Below are positions 41,202 to 51,002 of a DNA stretch of 51,074 nucleotides, one piece after another. Made by a program: the position numbers and the translations under genes. How positions within the stretch are numbered: the stretch's first letter is position 1; each line of letters begins with the position of its first letter. This DNA comes from Oscillatoriales cyanobacterium PMM_0080. Lineage in GTDB: Bacteria > Cyanobacteriota > Cyanobacteriia > Cyanobacteriales > Microcoleaceae. The stretch spans positions 1-51,074 of the forward strand of contig CASBQF010000058.1 of the NCBI GenBank assembly GCA_949127775.1, in the 5' to 3' direction. The notes under the pieces are model-generated. The model saw only the letters and a program-made list of their open reading frames with translations, had not been told where the DNA came from and searched no databases.

Positions 41202-41241
41202 ACTTTTACTACCTGAATTTTGATTGAATTTTCCTGAAAAA

Positions 41242-41301
41242 GGTTTGTAGTGAGGACTTTAGTCCTTCTTTTTCTGCGGACTAAAGTCCTCACTACAAAC
41301 C
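41242..41301. repeat. 24-bp perfect inverted repeat
   Basis: 41242-41265 and 41278-41301 are perfect inverses (core GTAGTGAGGACTTTAGTCC). A palindromic mobile unit or terminator between modules 4 and 5. Confidence 0.85.
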
Positions 41302-41379
41302 TTATGGAAAACTATTTTTGAAATTTACATGGAACCTCTAATTTTTTCAAAATTGAATTTGTTAGTACAAACGAAACAA

Positions 41380-41561
41380 TTCGCGCCCTAACTGATGAAG
41401 CTTACACACTTTCGTAAATATAACGGCCCTAAGGTACCGATATTCGAGCGATCGAATTAGGGAGCATTCCGAGTCTCTAGTTCTAGATGAGGTTTGCGTG
41501 TCCACTGCTAGGTAAAACTGGTAAGAACGGCTGTGCTTAAAGCTTTTTTGACTTGCGCGAA
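41380..41561 (+). ncRNA. Y RNA-like module 5 (23S rRNA helix 69-71-like insert)
   Basis: P1 TTCGCGC/GCGCGAA. 5' strand CCTAACTGATGAAGC then TTACACAC; 3' strand GCTTTTTTGACTT. The 130-nt insert begins GTAAATATAACGG, CCCTAAGGTACCGA, closely following the 23S rRNA sequence around helices 69-71 (GTAACTATAACGGTCCTAAGGTAGCGA in two parts). The hairpin TTCGAGCGATCGAA is shared with module 2. Confidence 0.7.
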
Positions 41562-41662
41562 GTGTTTTAATTTTGGTCGTATTTGAAATGGATCTGATTG
41601 AAACCGCTACTACACATGAACTCAAACAAGTTTCCCTGAAATAATTTAAAATAGCAGTTGTT

Positions 41663-41739
41663 GCCGCGCCCCAATCCGAAGAGCTTACATACCAACCCTA
41701 TTCAGGTTCTAAAAACAAAGCTCCTTAAACTTGCGCGGC
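41663..41739 (+). ncRNA. Y RNA-like module 6 (short form)
   Basis: P1 GCCGCGC/GCGCGGC. 5' strand CCCAATCCGAAGAGC then TTACATAC; 3' strand GCTCCTTAAACTT. The CGAAGAG piece resembles the bacterial Y RNA motif GNCGAANG. The insert is about 26 nt with AACC-GGTT as its only clear stem. It ends 115 bases before the Ro60-like gene. Confidence 0.65.
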
Positions 41740-41809
41740 GACTATTATATTTATTGCCAAGCGTGCAACAACTGCCATTCGCAGATTTTGGGATATTTTT
41801 AACAATTGA

Positions 41810-43288
<1,479 letters not shown>

Positions 43289-43358
43289 TATAATGGGATT
43301 GCCTGTCAGTTATGCTGGCGGGCAGTGTCTACCCTTCCTTACTTGAGAGGATAGTTCG

Positions 43359-43985
43359 GTGACTTCAATATTAATCAAAGATTTAGCAACCGAATTAGAG
43401 CTTTTCACCGAAGATCCCGTGGAAAGATTTATTACCAGTGGGGTAAGTTGGCAACAGTACGAAGAACTACTGAATCAACTGGGAGATAGTCCTTGGTATC
43501 GAGTTACTTATTTAGAAGAAGTTCTGGAAATTATGTCCCCAAGTCGCCGTCACGATCGAGACAAAACAAATATTGGGATGCTGCTAGAAGCGTATTTTCA
43601 AGAAACACGGACTCGGTTTTGGGGATTGGGTTCAACTACATTTCGCATCCAAGCAAAAAAGGGCGGTACAGAACCGGATGAGTGCTATTGTATTGGTACA
43701 GAAAAAGAGTTTCCCGATTTGGCGATCGAGGTGGTACTAAGCAGTGGTGGTCTGGATAAGTTAGCTGTTTACCAAAAGCTCGGAGTCAAAGAAGTTTGGT
43801 TCTGGAAAAATCGTCGCTTTGAAGTTTATCATCTGCGGGGAGACGAATATGAAAGAATCCAGCAAAGCGAGTTGTTGCCCAATTTAGATTTATCATTGCT
43901 GGCCGAGTATGTACAACGCCCCGATCCTCTTGAGGCGGTGTTGGAGTTTCGGGAACGAGTTAGAGAAAATTTAGGCAGAAATTGA
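43359..43985 (+). CDS. Uma2-family (DUF820) restriction-endonuclease-like protein
   Basis: 208 residues with the Uma2 pattern: YLEEVLEIMSPSRRHD, GSTTFRI, EPDECYCIG, PDLAIEVVLSSGG and KEVWFW. The core is a PD-(D/E)xK fold with E-P-D, E-V-V and K after a spacer. The family is very numerous in cyanobacteria and its role is unclear. Start GTG at 43359 with GAGAGG upstream. 70 bases after the Ro60-like gene; may be a separate unit. Confidence 0.87.
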   Translation: MTSILIKDLATELELFTEDPVERFITSGVSWQQYEELLNQLGDSPWYRVTYLEEVLEIMSPSRRHDRDKTNIGMLLEAYFQETRTRFWGLGSTTFRIQAKKGGTEPDECYCIGTEKEFPDLAIEVVLSSGGLDKLAVYQKLGVKEVWFWKNRRFEVYHLRGDEYERIQQSELLPNLDLSLLAEYVQRPDPLEAVLEFRERVRENLGRN

Positions 43986-43994
43986 GATTGAATA

Positions 43995-44645
43995 ATGTAC
44001 GATCGCCTGCAAACTCTTTGGTTTATTCTAATTATTAGTTATCTCTGTGTTGCTTGTCAATCGCTAAAAAGCGTCAAGCCAGTTTCTGTTCCAACTGTCG
44101 AGTTAAATCCTGAAAAAGTTGCTGTAACTTCGCCGATAATTCGTCAAGCGCTCGATAATGCGATCGCCCAAACTAAAATTACCAATTCTTACGATCCTGC
44201 TTATGTAGCGATTCCCTACCCTGGTGGCGATGTACCGATGACTACAGGTGTTTGCACTGATGTCATAATTCGCGCATTTCGGCAAGTCAAAGTGGATCTG
44301 CAACAAGAGGTACATGAAGATATGCGGCAGAACTTTGCAGCCTATCCAAAAGATTGGAATTTGACCAACACAGATCCGAATATCGACCATCGCCGAGTTC
44401 CTAATTTGATGGTATTCTTTGAACGAAAAGGTAAATCGTTACCTGTTACTCGCAATGCAGATAATTATCAACCGGGGGATGTAGTAACATGGAATTTAGG
44501 AGGAGGCGATTCTCATATCGGGATAGTTAGCAACGTGCGATCGCCCTCGGGAAGATTTGCGATCGTTCACAATATCGGTGCAGGGACTAAACTGGAAGAT
44601 GTGCTCTTCAATTGGGAGATTATCGGGCATTATCGATATTTTTGA
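43995..44645 (+). CDS. DUF1287 lipoprotein
   Basis: 216 residues. N-terminal signal with lipobox CVAC (Cys at about residue 21). The DUF1287 core reads VAIPYPGGDVPMTTGVCTDV and GDVVTWNLGGGDSHIGIV, with Cys-His candidates for a NlpC/P60-like thiol hydrolase. Presumably acts on peptidoglycan at the membrane. Ten bases after Uma2 on the same strand. Confidence 0.84.
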   Translation: MYDRLQTLWFILIISYLCVACQSLKSVKPVSVPTVELNPEKVAVTSPIIRQALDNAIAQTKITNSYDPAYVAIPYPGGDVPMTTGVCTDVIIRAFRQVKVDLQQEVHEDMRQNFAAYPKDWNLTNTDPNIDHRRVPNLMVFFERKGKSLPVTRNADNYQPGDVVTWNLGGGDSHIGIVSNVRSPSGRFAIVHNIGAGTKLEDVLFNWEIIGHYRYF

Positions 44646-44726
44646 GTTGCATCGAAAGTCGATCGCACTTTACCCCCAAATATCCCCCTCAATATCCTCA
44701 AGCGGTAACTTTTTGCCGATTTTAAA

Positions 44727-44984
44727 TTATTCTCTCATTTGTTCGATAATTTCTAGTAACTCAGGATTGGCGATGGATGAAACTAACCCTGAATCCGCAG
44801 CAACCAAAGCCGATCGCAATTTTTCCGAAGTCAGTGTAGGATATTTATCTAATACCTGTTGTTCAGTCCATCCCGCAGCAAACAGCCCTAGTAAAAATTC
44901 TACAGATAATCTAGTTTCTTTCACTTCTGGTTTACCTGCTAAATTTTTTGGGGATTCTGGATGAATGTACTTTCGCCAGTCCAT
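44727..44984 (-). CDS. DUF433 antitoxin-like protein (orphan)
   Basis: 85 residues from the ATG at 44984: MDWRKYIHPESPKNLAGKPE, then VKETRLSVEFLLGLFAAGW and QQVLDKYPTLTSEKLRSAL, the DUF433 layout. No DUF5615 partner lies next to it. Confidence 0.8.
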   Translation of the reverse strand: MDWRKYIHPESPKNLAGKPEVKETRLSVEFLLGLFAAGWTEQQVLDKYPTLTSEKLRSALVAADSGLVSSIANPELLEIIEQMRE

Positions 44985-45258
44985 TGTTTTACTCAAACGA
45001 TTTGGGAAGATTTTACAAATTATAGTGTATTTGGGCGTGGCACAGACCAAACGTTCCCTGGCAGACTGCAAAAATTGTATCACAGAGCAATTTTTGCTAT
45101 TTTGTGATTAAACCGTAATGCCGATCGCACTCGGTCAACTTCTTATGCAGTACAGTAAGGAGTAGCGAGTTCGATCGCTCTTTTTCCTTCCCGTTTAGTG
45201 AGCAAAAATGCGATCGGCCTAGATCGTAACACACAGTACAACTACTTAAGCTTGAACT

Positions 45259-45594
45259 ATGGGAAAAAAATCTAAGGTCAAAAAGTCTTCTTTGCTCTCC
45301 CAACGACTGCAAGAAGCCCTCGATAGAGGCAGTAAAGTTTGGATGAAAACAAATAGTAGCAGTTTCGGTGGCATCCCGATTAATTTGTCTGGGGAATTTG
45401 CAGAAATTCTGGTTATAGTTCCCCCTAGCGAGCACGGAGAAAATAGTGATTCTTACGGACAAGTCACTTGGCTAATCAGACTTTCAGACATTATTGCAGT
45501 CGCTTATCCAACTGAATATTGGTCGAAAGATAGATTAGAAAGCTTGCTAAAACCCGATGCCGTTACTTCTGAAATGGGAGATTATCCGGGATAA
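45259..45594 (+). CDS. Hypothetical protein
   Basis: 111 residues, basic N-terminus (MGKKSKVKKSSLLSQRLQE), then a mixed region (ISGEFAEILVIVPPS-like). No family recognised. Codon use and the ATG look normal, ribosome binding site weak. Confidence 0.55.
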   Translation: MGKKSKVKKSSLLSQRLQEALDRGSKVWMKTNSSSFGGIPINLSGEFAEILVIVPPSEHGENSDSYGQVTWLIRLSDIIAVAYPTEYWSKDRLESLLKPDAVTSEMGDYPG

Positions 45595-45881
45595 GTTGCT
45601 GATGGTGTACCGACACGGAAAGGGTGCATCTCATTTTTGCAAATGTATTCCTAGGGGGCAAAGCATTCCGGCAGTAAATTCCTGGTTATCACCAAAAAAT
45701 TATCTCCCGGAATGCTTCGCCCTTGCCAAACAGAAAAGCACCATTTAAAAATGCGATCGGAAGTTCTAAAAAATAAAAAAGAGTGAATTTTTATGAAATC
45801 TTAAATTCACCCTTTTTAAAATCCCAAATCCAAAATATCGTAGCGTAGCGGGGCGTAAGCCATCGCCCTTGCTCAGTTCAA
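45595..45881. other. Intergenic region with inverted repeat
   Basis: 45656-45671 GGGCAAAGCATTCCGG and 45707-45722 CCGGAATGCTTCGCCC form an inverted pair with one mismatch. No gene supported. Confidence 0.55.
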
Positions 45882-46280
45882 TTACTTATTGCAAACAGAA
45901 AGCTGCACTTTACAACTGCCTCCGGGTAATTCGCTGCAAGCAGCGAGAGCTTCAGCTTCTGCGGCTCCTTTATTATCACCCCAACCAGCACCTGCTCCTC
46001 CTTTACCGACGACGATAGCTCCACAATTATTGGTATTTGATGTTAGTGGTTCACAATCATTCGCCCCTTCACTTTTTTGATTGCAGGCGGCTACTGCTGC
46101 GTCTAGTGCTGCTTTTTCTGTAGCCTGATCCCAACTGATACCCGTGGCGTCGGAAGTGGGAGAATAAGCAGTAGCTCCGTGGCTATCTTGAGCTTGAGCT
46201 GTTTGGGCAAATGCTAAGATGGGAATTGTCAAAGCTGTCACAATGACTAACTTAGAAAAAAGGTTTTTCAGCATATTCAC
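45882..46280 (-). CDS. DUF4189 secreted protein
   Basis: 132 residues. Signal peptide ending AFAQTAQAQ near residue 31. The mature part has the DUF4189 pattern: GISWDQATEKAALDAAVAAC, CGAIVVGKGGAG, GWGDNKGAAEAEALAAC and three or more Cys pairs. Exported small Cys-rich protein of unknown role. Confidence 0.86.
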   Translation of the reverse strand: MNMLKNLFSKLVIVTALTIPILAFAQTAQAQDSHGATAYSPTSDATGISWDQATEKAALDAAVAACNQKSEGANDCEPLTSNTNNCGAIVVGKGGAGAGWGDNKGAAEAEALAACSELPGGSCKVQLSVCNK

Positions 46281-46427
46281 TTGATATTTTTACAAGGTTA
46301 AATTTGGAGACTCAATGAATATTATAGGATAATATTTATTGATGTCAAGTTTTTTCACAAATGTTTATAATCGCTTAATGTAAGAGCAGATTATGCAAAT
46401 ATAAGTAATATTACGGAGGTCAATTCA

Positions 46428-47252
46428 GTGATAGATATCCACCAAATTCTCAGCCAAATCACGGCGCAAGAAGGGCAACTACTCGATACCCAATTCCTGG
46501 CTCCCTGCGTGCGAGGGGGAAAGGTGCGGACAAGGATAGCAGGCATGATTTATACTTTTCAATCCCAGCAAAACTTTGAAGGATGGGCTATTTTTAAGCC
46601 AATCAATGATAAAATTGCTGCTGTGGTTAAGGAACCTAGTTTATCGCAAGTCGCCGAATATTTGAAATTGCTTGTGCCGATTCGCTTCCAACTAGCTCGC
46701 GTGCTGCAAGGGCAAACTTGGCTGGCCTATCCTGTTAACGAGTCTGATACTAAACAGCGCGTAGGTTTTGCTAAACCTGTAGCTGTACATTTAGTAGTTG
46801 AAGGCTCGCAGTTTGAGCAGGTTGTGGCGCGGTGGGATGGTAATTGCTTGTGGTTTGAAGAGGTTGACAGGCGCGCAGATCCGCTGCTGTCTGAGCAGTT
46901 GAAAGCTGCTTTAAAGAAGTTGAGTTTGCCTGAAGATATTCGCTTTAAAGGGATGACGCCGGAAATGCGAACTGTTTATGAATTGGTGTGCCGAAATATT
47001 AAAGATTTCGCTCCGAAAGTGCGCGACGAACAGCGCTTGCAGCGGGCGTTGAAGATGGCTGGCGGCGAGTTGCACGATTTCAGCGATCGCACTGATTATT
47101 GGCTGGTTGAATGGACTAGCGGCACTGGTGAAAGACATTCTTCGGCGATCGCCAAAAATGACTTAACAGTTATGAGTGCTGGCATTTGTCTCAGTGGTGA
47201 AGATAGTAATTTCGATTTGCAATCATTAGTCGGAGTAGTTGAAAATCGATAA
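46428..47252 (+). CDS. Hypothetical protein upstream of ThiF-like gene
   Basis: 274 residues from a GTG at 46428 with a perfect GGAGG upstream. I recognise no domain. Contains many Arg/Lys/Trp and short motifs such as EGWAIFKPINDK and DRTDYWLVEWTSGTGERHSS. It precedes a ThiF-like gene by 45 bases on the same strand, so they probably form an operon. Confidence 0.75.
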   Translation: MIDIHQILSQITAQEGQLLDTQFLAPCVRGGKVRTRIAGMIYTFQSQQNFEGWAIFKPINDKIAAVVKEPSLSQVAEYLKLLVPIRFQLARVLQGQTWLAYPVNESDTKQRVGFAKPVAVHLVVEGSQFEQVVARWDGNCLWFEEVDRRADPLLSEQLKAALKKLSLPEDIRFKGMTPEMRTVYELVCRNIKDFAPKVRDEQRLQRALKMAGGELHDFSDRTDYWLVEWTSGTGERHSSAIAKNDLTVMSAGICLSGEDSNFDLQSLVGVVENR

Positions 47253-47271
47253 AAATCATCAATCCTGTAAA

Positions 47272-47299
47272 CTGTCAACTGTCAACTGTCAACTGTCAT
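47272..47299 (+). repeat. Tandem heptamer (ACTGTCA) x4
   Basis: Four copies of ACTGTCA lie immediately before and into the start codon of the ThiF-like gene. Length changes here could alter translation. Confidence 0.8.
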
Positions 47300-47936
47300 G
47301 AGTATCTTTTTTCACGAACAACTTTACAGAAGTGCCACAGTGATGTCCGCGATCGCAAATTTCCCCGTTACTGTGTGCGGCGCGGGCGCTTTGGGTGCGA
47401 ATATTGTAGAGAGTCTGGCACGATCGGGCTTTTGTCAATTAAAAGTCATCGATCGCGATCGCATCGAAGAGCGCAACCTATCCACTCAACCCTACTATCG
47501 ATCGGACATCGGCGCATTCAAAGCCAAAATTCTCGCCAACAACCTCTATCGCGCCTTGGGAGTCAGCATTGACGCACACTCAAAGGAATTGACAGCCGCA
47601 AATGCCGATCGCCTCCTTGCCAACAGCGCCACAGTCATCGATACTTTTGATAACAGTGTCGGGCGACAAGCAGTCAAGGATTACTGTGCGAGTGTCTCCA
47701 TTCCCTGCGTACACGTCGGATTAGCCGCCGATTATTCCGAAATAATTTGGAATCAACACTATCGGGTTCCTTCAGCGGCGAATGATGACGTTTGCGATTA
47801 CCCGTTAGCGAGAAACTTGGTGATGCTGACGGTTGCTGTTGCTTGCGAAGTAATTGTGCGTTTTGTGGCTACCAAAGAGCAACAAAATTTAACTTGCACG
47901 ATCGGAGATTTTGCCGTAAAGCCACTTATATTGTAA
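47298..47936 (+). CDS. ThiF/E1-like adenylyltransferase
   Basis: 212 residues. Rossmann motif VCGAGALGANIVESLARSG, then DRDRIEERNLSTQP with the Arg that contacts ATP and VIDTFDNSVGRQAVKDYC. E1-like enzymes adenylate the C-terminus of ubiquitin-like or sulphur-carrier proteins. No zinc-binding Cys pairs are seen. It may act with the unknown upstream protein. ATG at 47298 overlaps the tandem heptamers. Confidence 0.86.
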   Translation: MSIFFHEQLYRSATVMSAIANFPVTVCGAGALGANIVESLARSGFCQLKVIDRDRIEERNLSTQPYYRSDIGAFKAKILANNLYRALGVSIDAHSKELTAANADRLLANSATVIDTFDNSVGRQAVKDYCASVSIPCVHVGLAADYSEIIWNQHYRVPSAANDDVCDYPLARNLVMLTVAVACEVIVRFVATKEQQNLTCTIGDFAVKPLIL

Positions 47937-48066
47937 AATGTCGGTTGACTGTTGCCAGAAACGAGGTCGATCGAGATTGGATGCGTTCATCTCAGAAATC
48001 GGGTTTCTCACTCTCAAACAATCGTCAGAATTCCAGAAAACGCTTGATTAAATTAACAGGGAAAGT

Positions 48067-48432
48067 ATGGTTGGATCGCAGACTTTTTATTATTTACTAG
48101 CAGTTCTCGGCCTATTAGTTTTGACTGGCGCAAATGCCGCAAACTTTTCAGCGGGGGCGAGTGACGCAGTTTGCCACATTAAAAATGATTGCCATGAACC
48201 GGAAGTTAGACCCCATAAAAGGATTTTAAAACACGGATCGAGAGGGGAAGACGTGAAGAAACTGCAAAAATTGTTGAACGCGCAGGGTGTCTGCCCAGAA
48301 CCGATCAAACTTGATGGCATATTCGGTAAAACAACCCTAGATGGAGTGAAGAGATTTCAGCGAAAAGCCAAACTTCCGGTAGACGGAATTGTGGGAGGCA
48401 AAACTTGGGACAGACTTTTTACTGGTTCCTAA
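48067..48432 (+). CDS. Secreted peptidoglycan-binding (PG_binding_1) protein
   Basis: 121 residues with signal peptide (YYLLAVLGLLVLTGANA) and a C-terminal PG_binding_1 domain: GSRGEDVKKLQKLLNAQG, DGIFGKTTLDGVKRFQ and LPVDGIVGGKTW. Probably anchors in the cell wall. Confidence 0.87.
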   Translation: MVGSQTFYYLLAVLGLLVLTGANAANFSAGASDAVCHIKNDCHEPEVRPHKRILKHGSRGEDVKKLQKLLNAQGVCPEPIKLDGIFGKTTLDGVKRFQRKAKLPVDGIVGGKTWDRLFTGS

Positions 48433-48575
48433 CTATAAGCACCGGACAAAAACACTTCCTAAGTCATCAATGTTAATCATTAATCGCTCAGGTTTGTAGT
48501 TGTGCATAAAGCATATTTTGTGCAACTACAAACACACAATCTGCAATCAACAATCAATCATACACTAGATTGCTA

Positions 48576-49142
48576 ATGAATGAAGTTTTAGATTTTTGGT
48601 TTGGTCGATCGAACTCTCCTGAGTTTGGCAAAGTCCAAAACAAGTGGTTTAAAAAAGATGCGGATTTTGATGCCCAAGTGCTAACAAACTTTCTCCCACA
48701 ATACGAACTAGCCGCATCGGATCAACTGGATAATTGGCAAGAATCCGCCGACAACTGCCTAGCACTAATTTTACTACTAGATCAATTTCCACGAAATATG
48801 TTTCGGGGAACTCCCCAAGCCTTCGCCACAGACAGCAAAGCCTTAGCGGCATCCCAACACGCTGTTAAAAATAATTTAGATCGCGAATTGCTGACTGTAC
48901 AAAAATGGTTTATTTATCTGCCTTTTGAACACAGCGAAAACTTAGAACACCAGCAAAAATCACTCGAATTATTTAGCAATCTTCAGGGCGAACCTGACAG
49001 CCAATCAGTCATTGACTACGGCATTCGGCATTTAGAAATAATTGAGCGTTTTGGCAGATTTCCCCACCGCAATCAAATTCTGGGACGCGAAACAACTCCC
49101 GAAGAAGCAGAGTTTCTCAAACAACCAGGTTCGGGATTTTAA
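48576..49142 (+). CDS. DUF924 family protein
   Basis: 188 residues from the ATG at 48576: EVLDFWFG near the N-terminus, KWFKKDADFDAQV, LLDQFPRNMFRG and YLPFEHSENLEHQ, all standard for DUF924. Fold helical (TPR-like); function unknown. Confidence 0.88.
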   Translation: MNEVLDFWFGRSNSPEFGKVQNKWFKKDADFDAQVLTNFLPQYELAASDQLDNWQESADNCLALILLLDQFPRNMFRGTPQAFATDSKALAASQHAVKNNLDRELLTVQKWFIYLPFEHSENLEHQQKSLELFSNLQGEPDSQSVIDYGIRHLEIIERFGRFPHRNQILGRETTPEEAEFLKQPGSGF

Positions 49143-49402
49143 ACTTGGTAAATATTGGTTCGTAGTAAGATGTAGAGGAGACGGCAGTGCCGTGTCCCTA
49201 CCCCAGAATTGTAGGGACACGGCACTGCCGTCTCCTCTATCTCACAGGCAAGAGACTGCACGTGCCGTGTCCCTACAATGTTATTTTGGGTAGGAACACG
49301 TCACAGGTAGGAGACTGATTTCGGGTAATATTAATTCGCCCTGCAACTGACAGGGTGTATGAAAGATCGTTAGCGAAGCCCTCGAAGAGGATCGCCCAAT
49401 TC
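49143..49402. repeat. Inverted repeat, second copy of the 20082 family
   Basis: 49175-49201 and 49211-49237 are perfect 27-base inverse copies with the same sequence as at 20082. Half a third arm (GTGCCGTGTCCCTAC) follows at about 49262. Confidence 0.85.
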
Positions 49403-50779
49403 TCAGCCTCGATACTGCACGCGATAAATTCGGTTGTTTGCTTCCTCAGTAAACAGCAAACTCCCATCAGGTAAAACCAACAAACCAACTGGCCGCCCCC
49501 AAGTTTTCGGGCCCGCCGGATCGGTCAAAAAACCCGTCAGAAAATCCTCATAATAACCTTCAGGGCGTCCGCTCGCCGCATTAAAGGGTACAAACACGAT
49601 TTTGTAACCTGTTCCAGCATTGCGATTCCAACTGCCGCGAAATGCCACAAACGCCCCGTTTAGGAATCTTTTGGGAAACGTTTTGCCGTCATAAAATTGA
49701 AGTCCCAAAGCCGCCGAATGCGACTGAAACAGCACATCTGGCATTAATGTTTTAGCCGCTAAATCGGGTCGATCGCTCTTACCGTTTTTGACAAGGCGCG
49801 GGTCGAGCAAATTCGGCTTAAAATAAGCATAAGGCCAGCCATAAAACTGACCTTGACGAATTCTGGTTAAGTAATCCGGCACCAAATCATCTCCCAAACC
49901 ATCCCGTTCGTTGACTGTAGTGTAGAGTTGATTGGTTTTTGGGTGAAAATCTAATCCTACCGGATTTCGCAAGCCAGAAGCAAAAGTTTGCTGGTTCTTG
50001 CCGTCCAAATTCATCACTTGAACAGAGGCCCTTGGCAGGGGTTCTGCATCGGCATTAGACTGGGAGCCAACTGATACAAACAACTGACGGTTGTCTGGGG
50101 AAACCACAACATTTCGCGTCCAGTGTTGGTTGTAGCCACCGCCTGGTAAATCGGCAATTTTTTCACCGCTACCTGTCAATTGTTCCTGCCCTCTTGTGTA
50201 AGGGAATCGGCGGACTTCAGCGGTATTTCCGAGGAAAAAATGTCGATCGGCAAAAGCCATGCCAAAGGGAATATTTAACCCATTTTGGGCGCTGGCAAAA
50301 TTCATTTTCACCTCAGCAACGCCATCGCCGTTAGCATCTCGTAGCAGCCTAATCCGATTTTGTCGCGTTTCTGTTACCAAAACATCTCCTGTCGGCGTCA
50401 AAGCCAGCCATCGGGGAGCGTCTAAATTGTCCGCAAAAACGTTGACTACAAAGCCCGGAGGCACTCGCAGCACTGGTGATGCCGGAATGGGTACTACTTG
50501 AGGAGGTTTTGAGGCGCTTTCGGTGGCTCCTGGCTGCGGCAAGGAAGTGGCAACAATGCGGATTGGCTGTGGCGAAAGCGGTTTGGTTGGTACAATTTGA
50601 TTTGTCCGAAGATTTGACAGCGGTGCAACGGAGGGAATTTGAGACAGCGGACTTGGTTCGGGAATAGGAGTCGCTGTGGAAGTCGCTGTGGCTGTGGCTG
50701 TGGCTGTGGCATCTGTAGCTCGATCGCACGCAATCACTGGTAGCAGTAAAATTAGTAGTAAGAAACGCAGGTAATACAT
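49403..50779 (-). CDS. PQQ-dependent sugar dehydrogenase-like lipoprotein
   Basis: 458 residues from the ATG at 50779. Lipobox PVIAC near residue 18, then a low-complexity Ala-Thr stretch and a Pro-rich linker, then a beta-propeller of the GSDH (glucose/sorbosone dehydrogenase) family: PRWLALTPTGDVLVTETRQN, GLRNPVGLDFHPKTNQLYT and DGSLLFTEEANNRIYRV. Probable periplasmic oxidation of sugars, anchored by lipid. The Ala-Thr segment is encoded by hexameric repeats (about 50675-50710). Confidence 0.88.
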   Translation of the reverse strand: MYYLRFLLLILLLPVIACDRATDATATATATATSTATPIPEPSPLSQIPSVAPLSNLRTNQIVPTKPLSPQPIRIVATSLPQPGATESASKPPQVVPIPASPVLRVPPGFVVNVFADNLDAPRWLALTPTGDVLVTETRQNRIRLLRDANGDGVAEVKMNFASAQNGLNIPFGMAFADRHFFLGNTAEVRRFPYTRGQEQLTGSGEKIADLPGGGYNQHWTRNVVVSPDNRQLFVSVGSQSNADAEPLPRASVQVMNLDGKNQQTFASGLRNPVGLDFHPKTNQLYTTVNERDGLGDDLVPDYLTRIRQGQFYGWPYAYFKPNLLDPRLVKNGKSDRPDLAAKTLMPDVLFQSHSAALGLQFYDGKTFPKRFLNGAFVAFRGSWNRNAGTGYKIVFVPFNAASGRPEGYYEDFLTGFLTDPAGPKTWGRPVGLLVLPDGSLLFTEEANNRIYRVQYRG

Positions 50780-50815
50780 ATAGATAGCCTTTCTCAGGTA
50801 AATTAGGTGTTCCTG

Positions 50816-50845
50816 GGGATAGGGCATAGGGCATAGGGCATAGGC
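50816..50845. repeat. Tandem heptamer (GGGCATA)
   Basis: Three to four copies of GGGCATA upstream of the sugar dehydrogenase gene. Confidence 0.75.
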
Positions 50846-50956
50846 CAAACAGGTGCTTCCTTTTCTTTCTCCCAATTCCTAAGCGCGTGCCTCAATTCAA
50901 GCGATTTTTGAACAATTTCTAGACAATTCTATGATTCTAACAGCTCTTCAAAAGTC

Positions 50957-50980
50957 AAGCCACCGCGGGCGCAGTGGCTT
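50957..50980 (-). terminator. Hairpin, possible terminator
   Basis: AAGCCAC and GTGGCTT enclose ten bases. It lies downstream of the minus-strand gene that enters from the right, and would be a rho-independent terminator with a modest T stretch. Confidence 0.45.
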
Positions 50981-51002
50981 AATTCCGTTTAAAAACCTAG
51001 CT

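Noticed and set aside
41395-41440. Hammerhead ribozyme suggested by CTGATGA in module 5
   Set aside because: The other core elements (GAAA and the third stem) are not in place, and the other six modules lack CTGATGA.
41413-41445. Group I intron homing site in a true 23S rRNA gene (I-CeuI-like sequence)
   Set aside because: No continuous rRNA gene surrounds it; the match is confined to the module insert.
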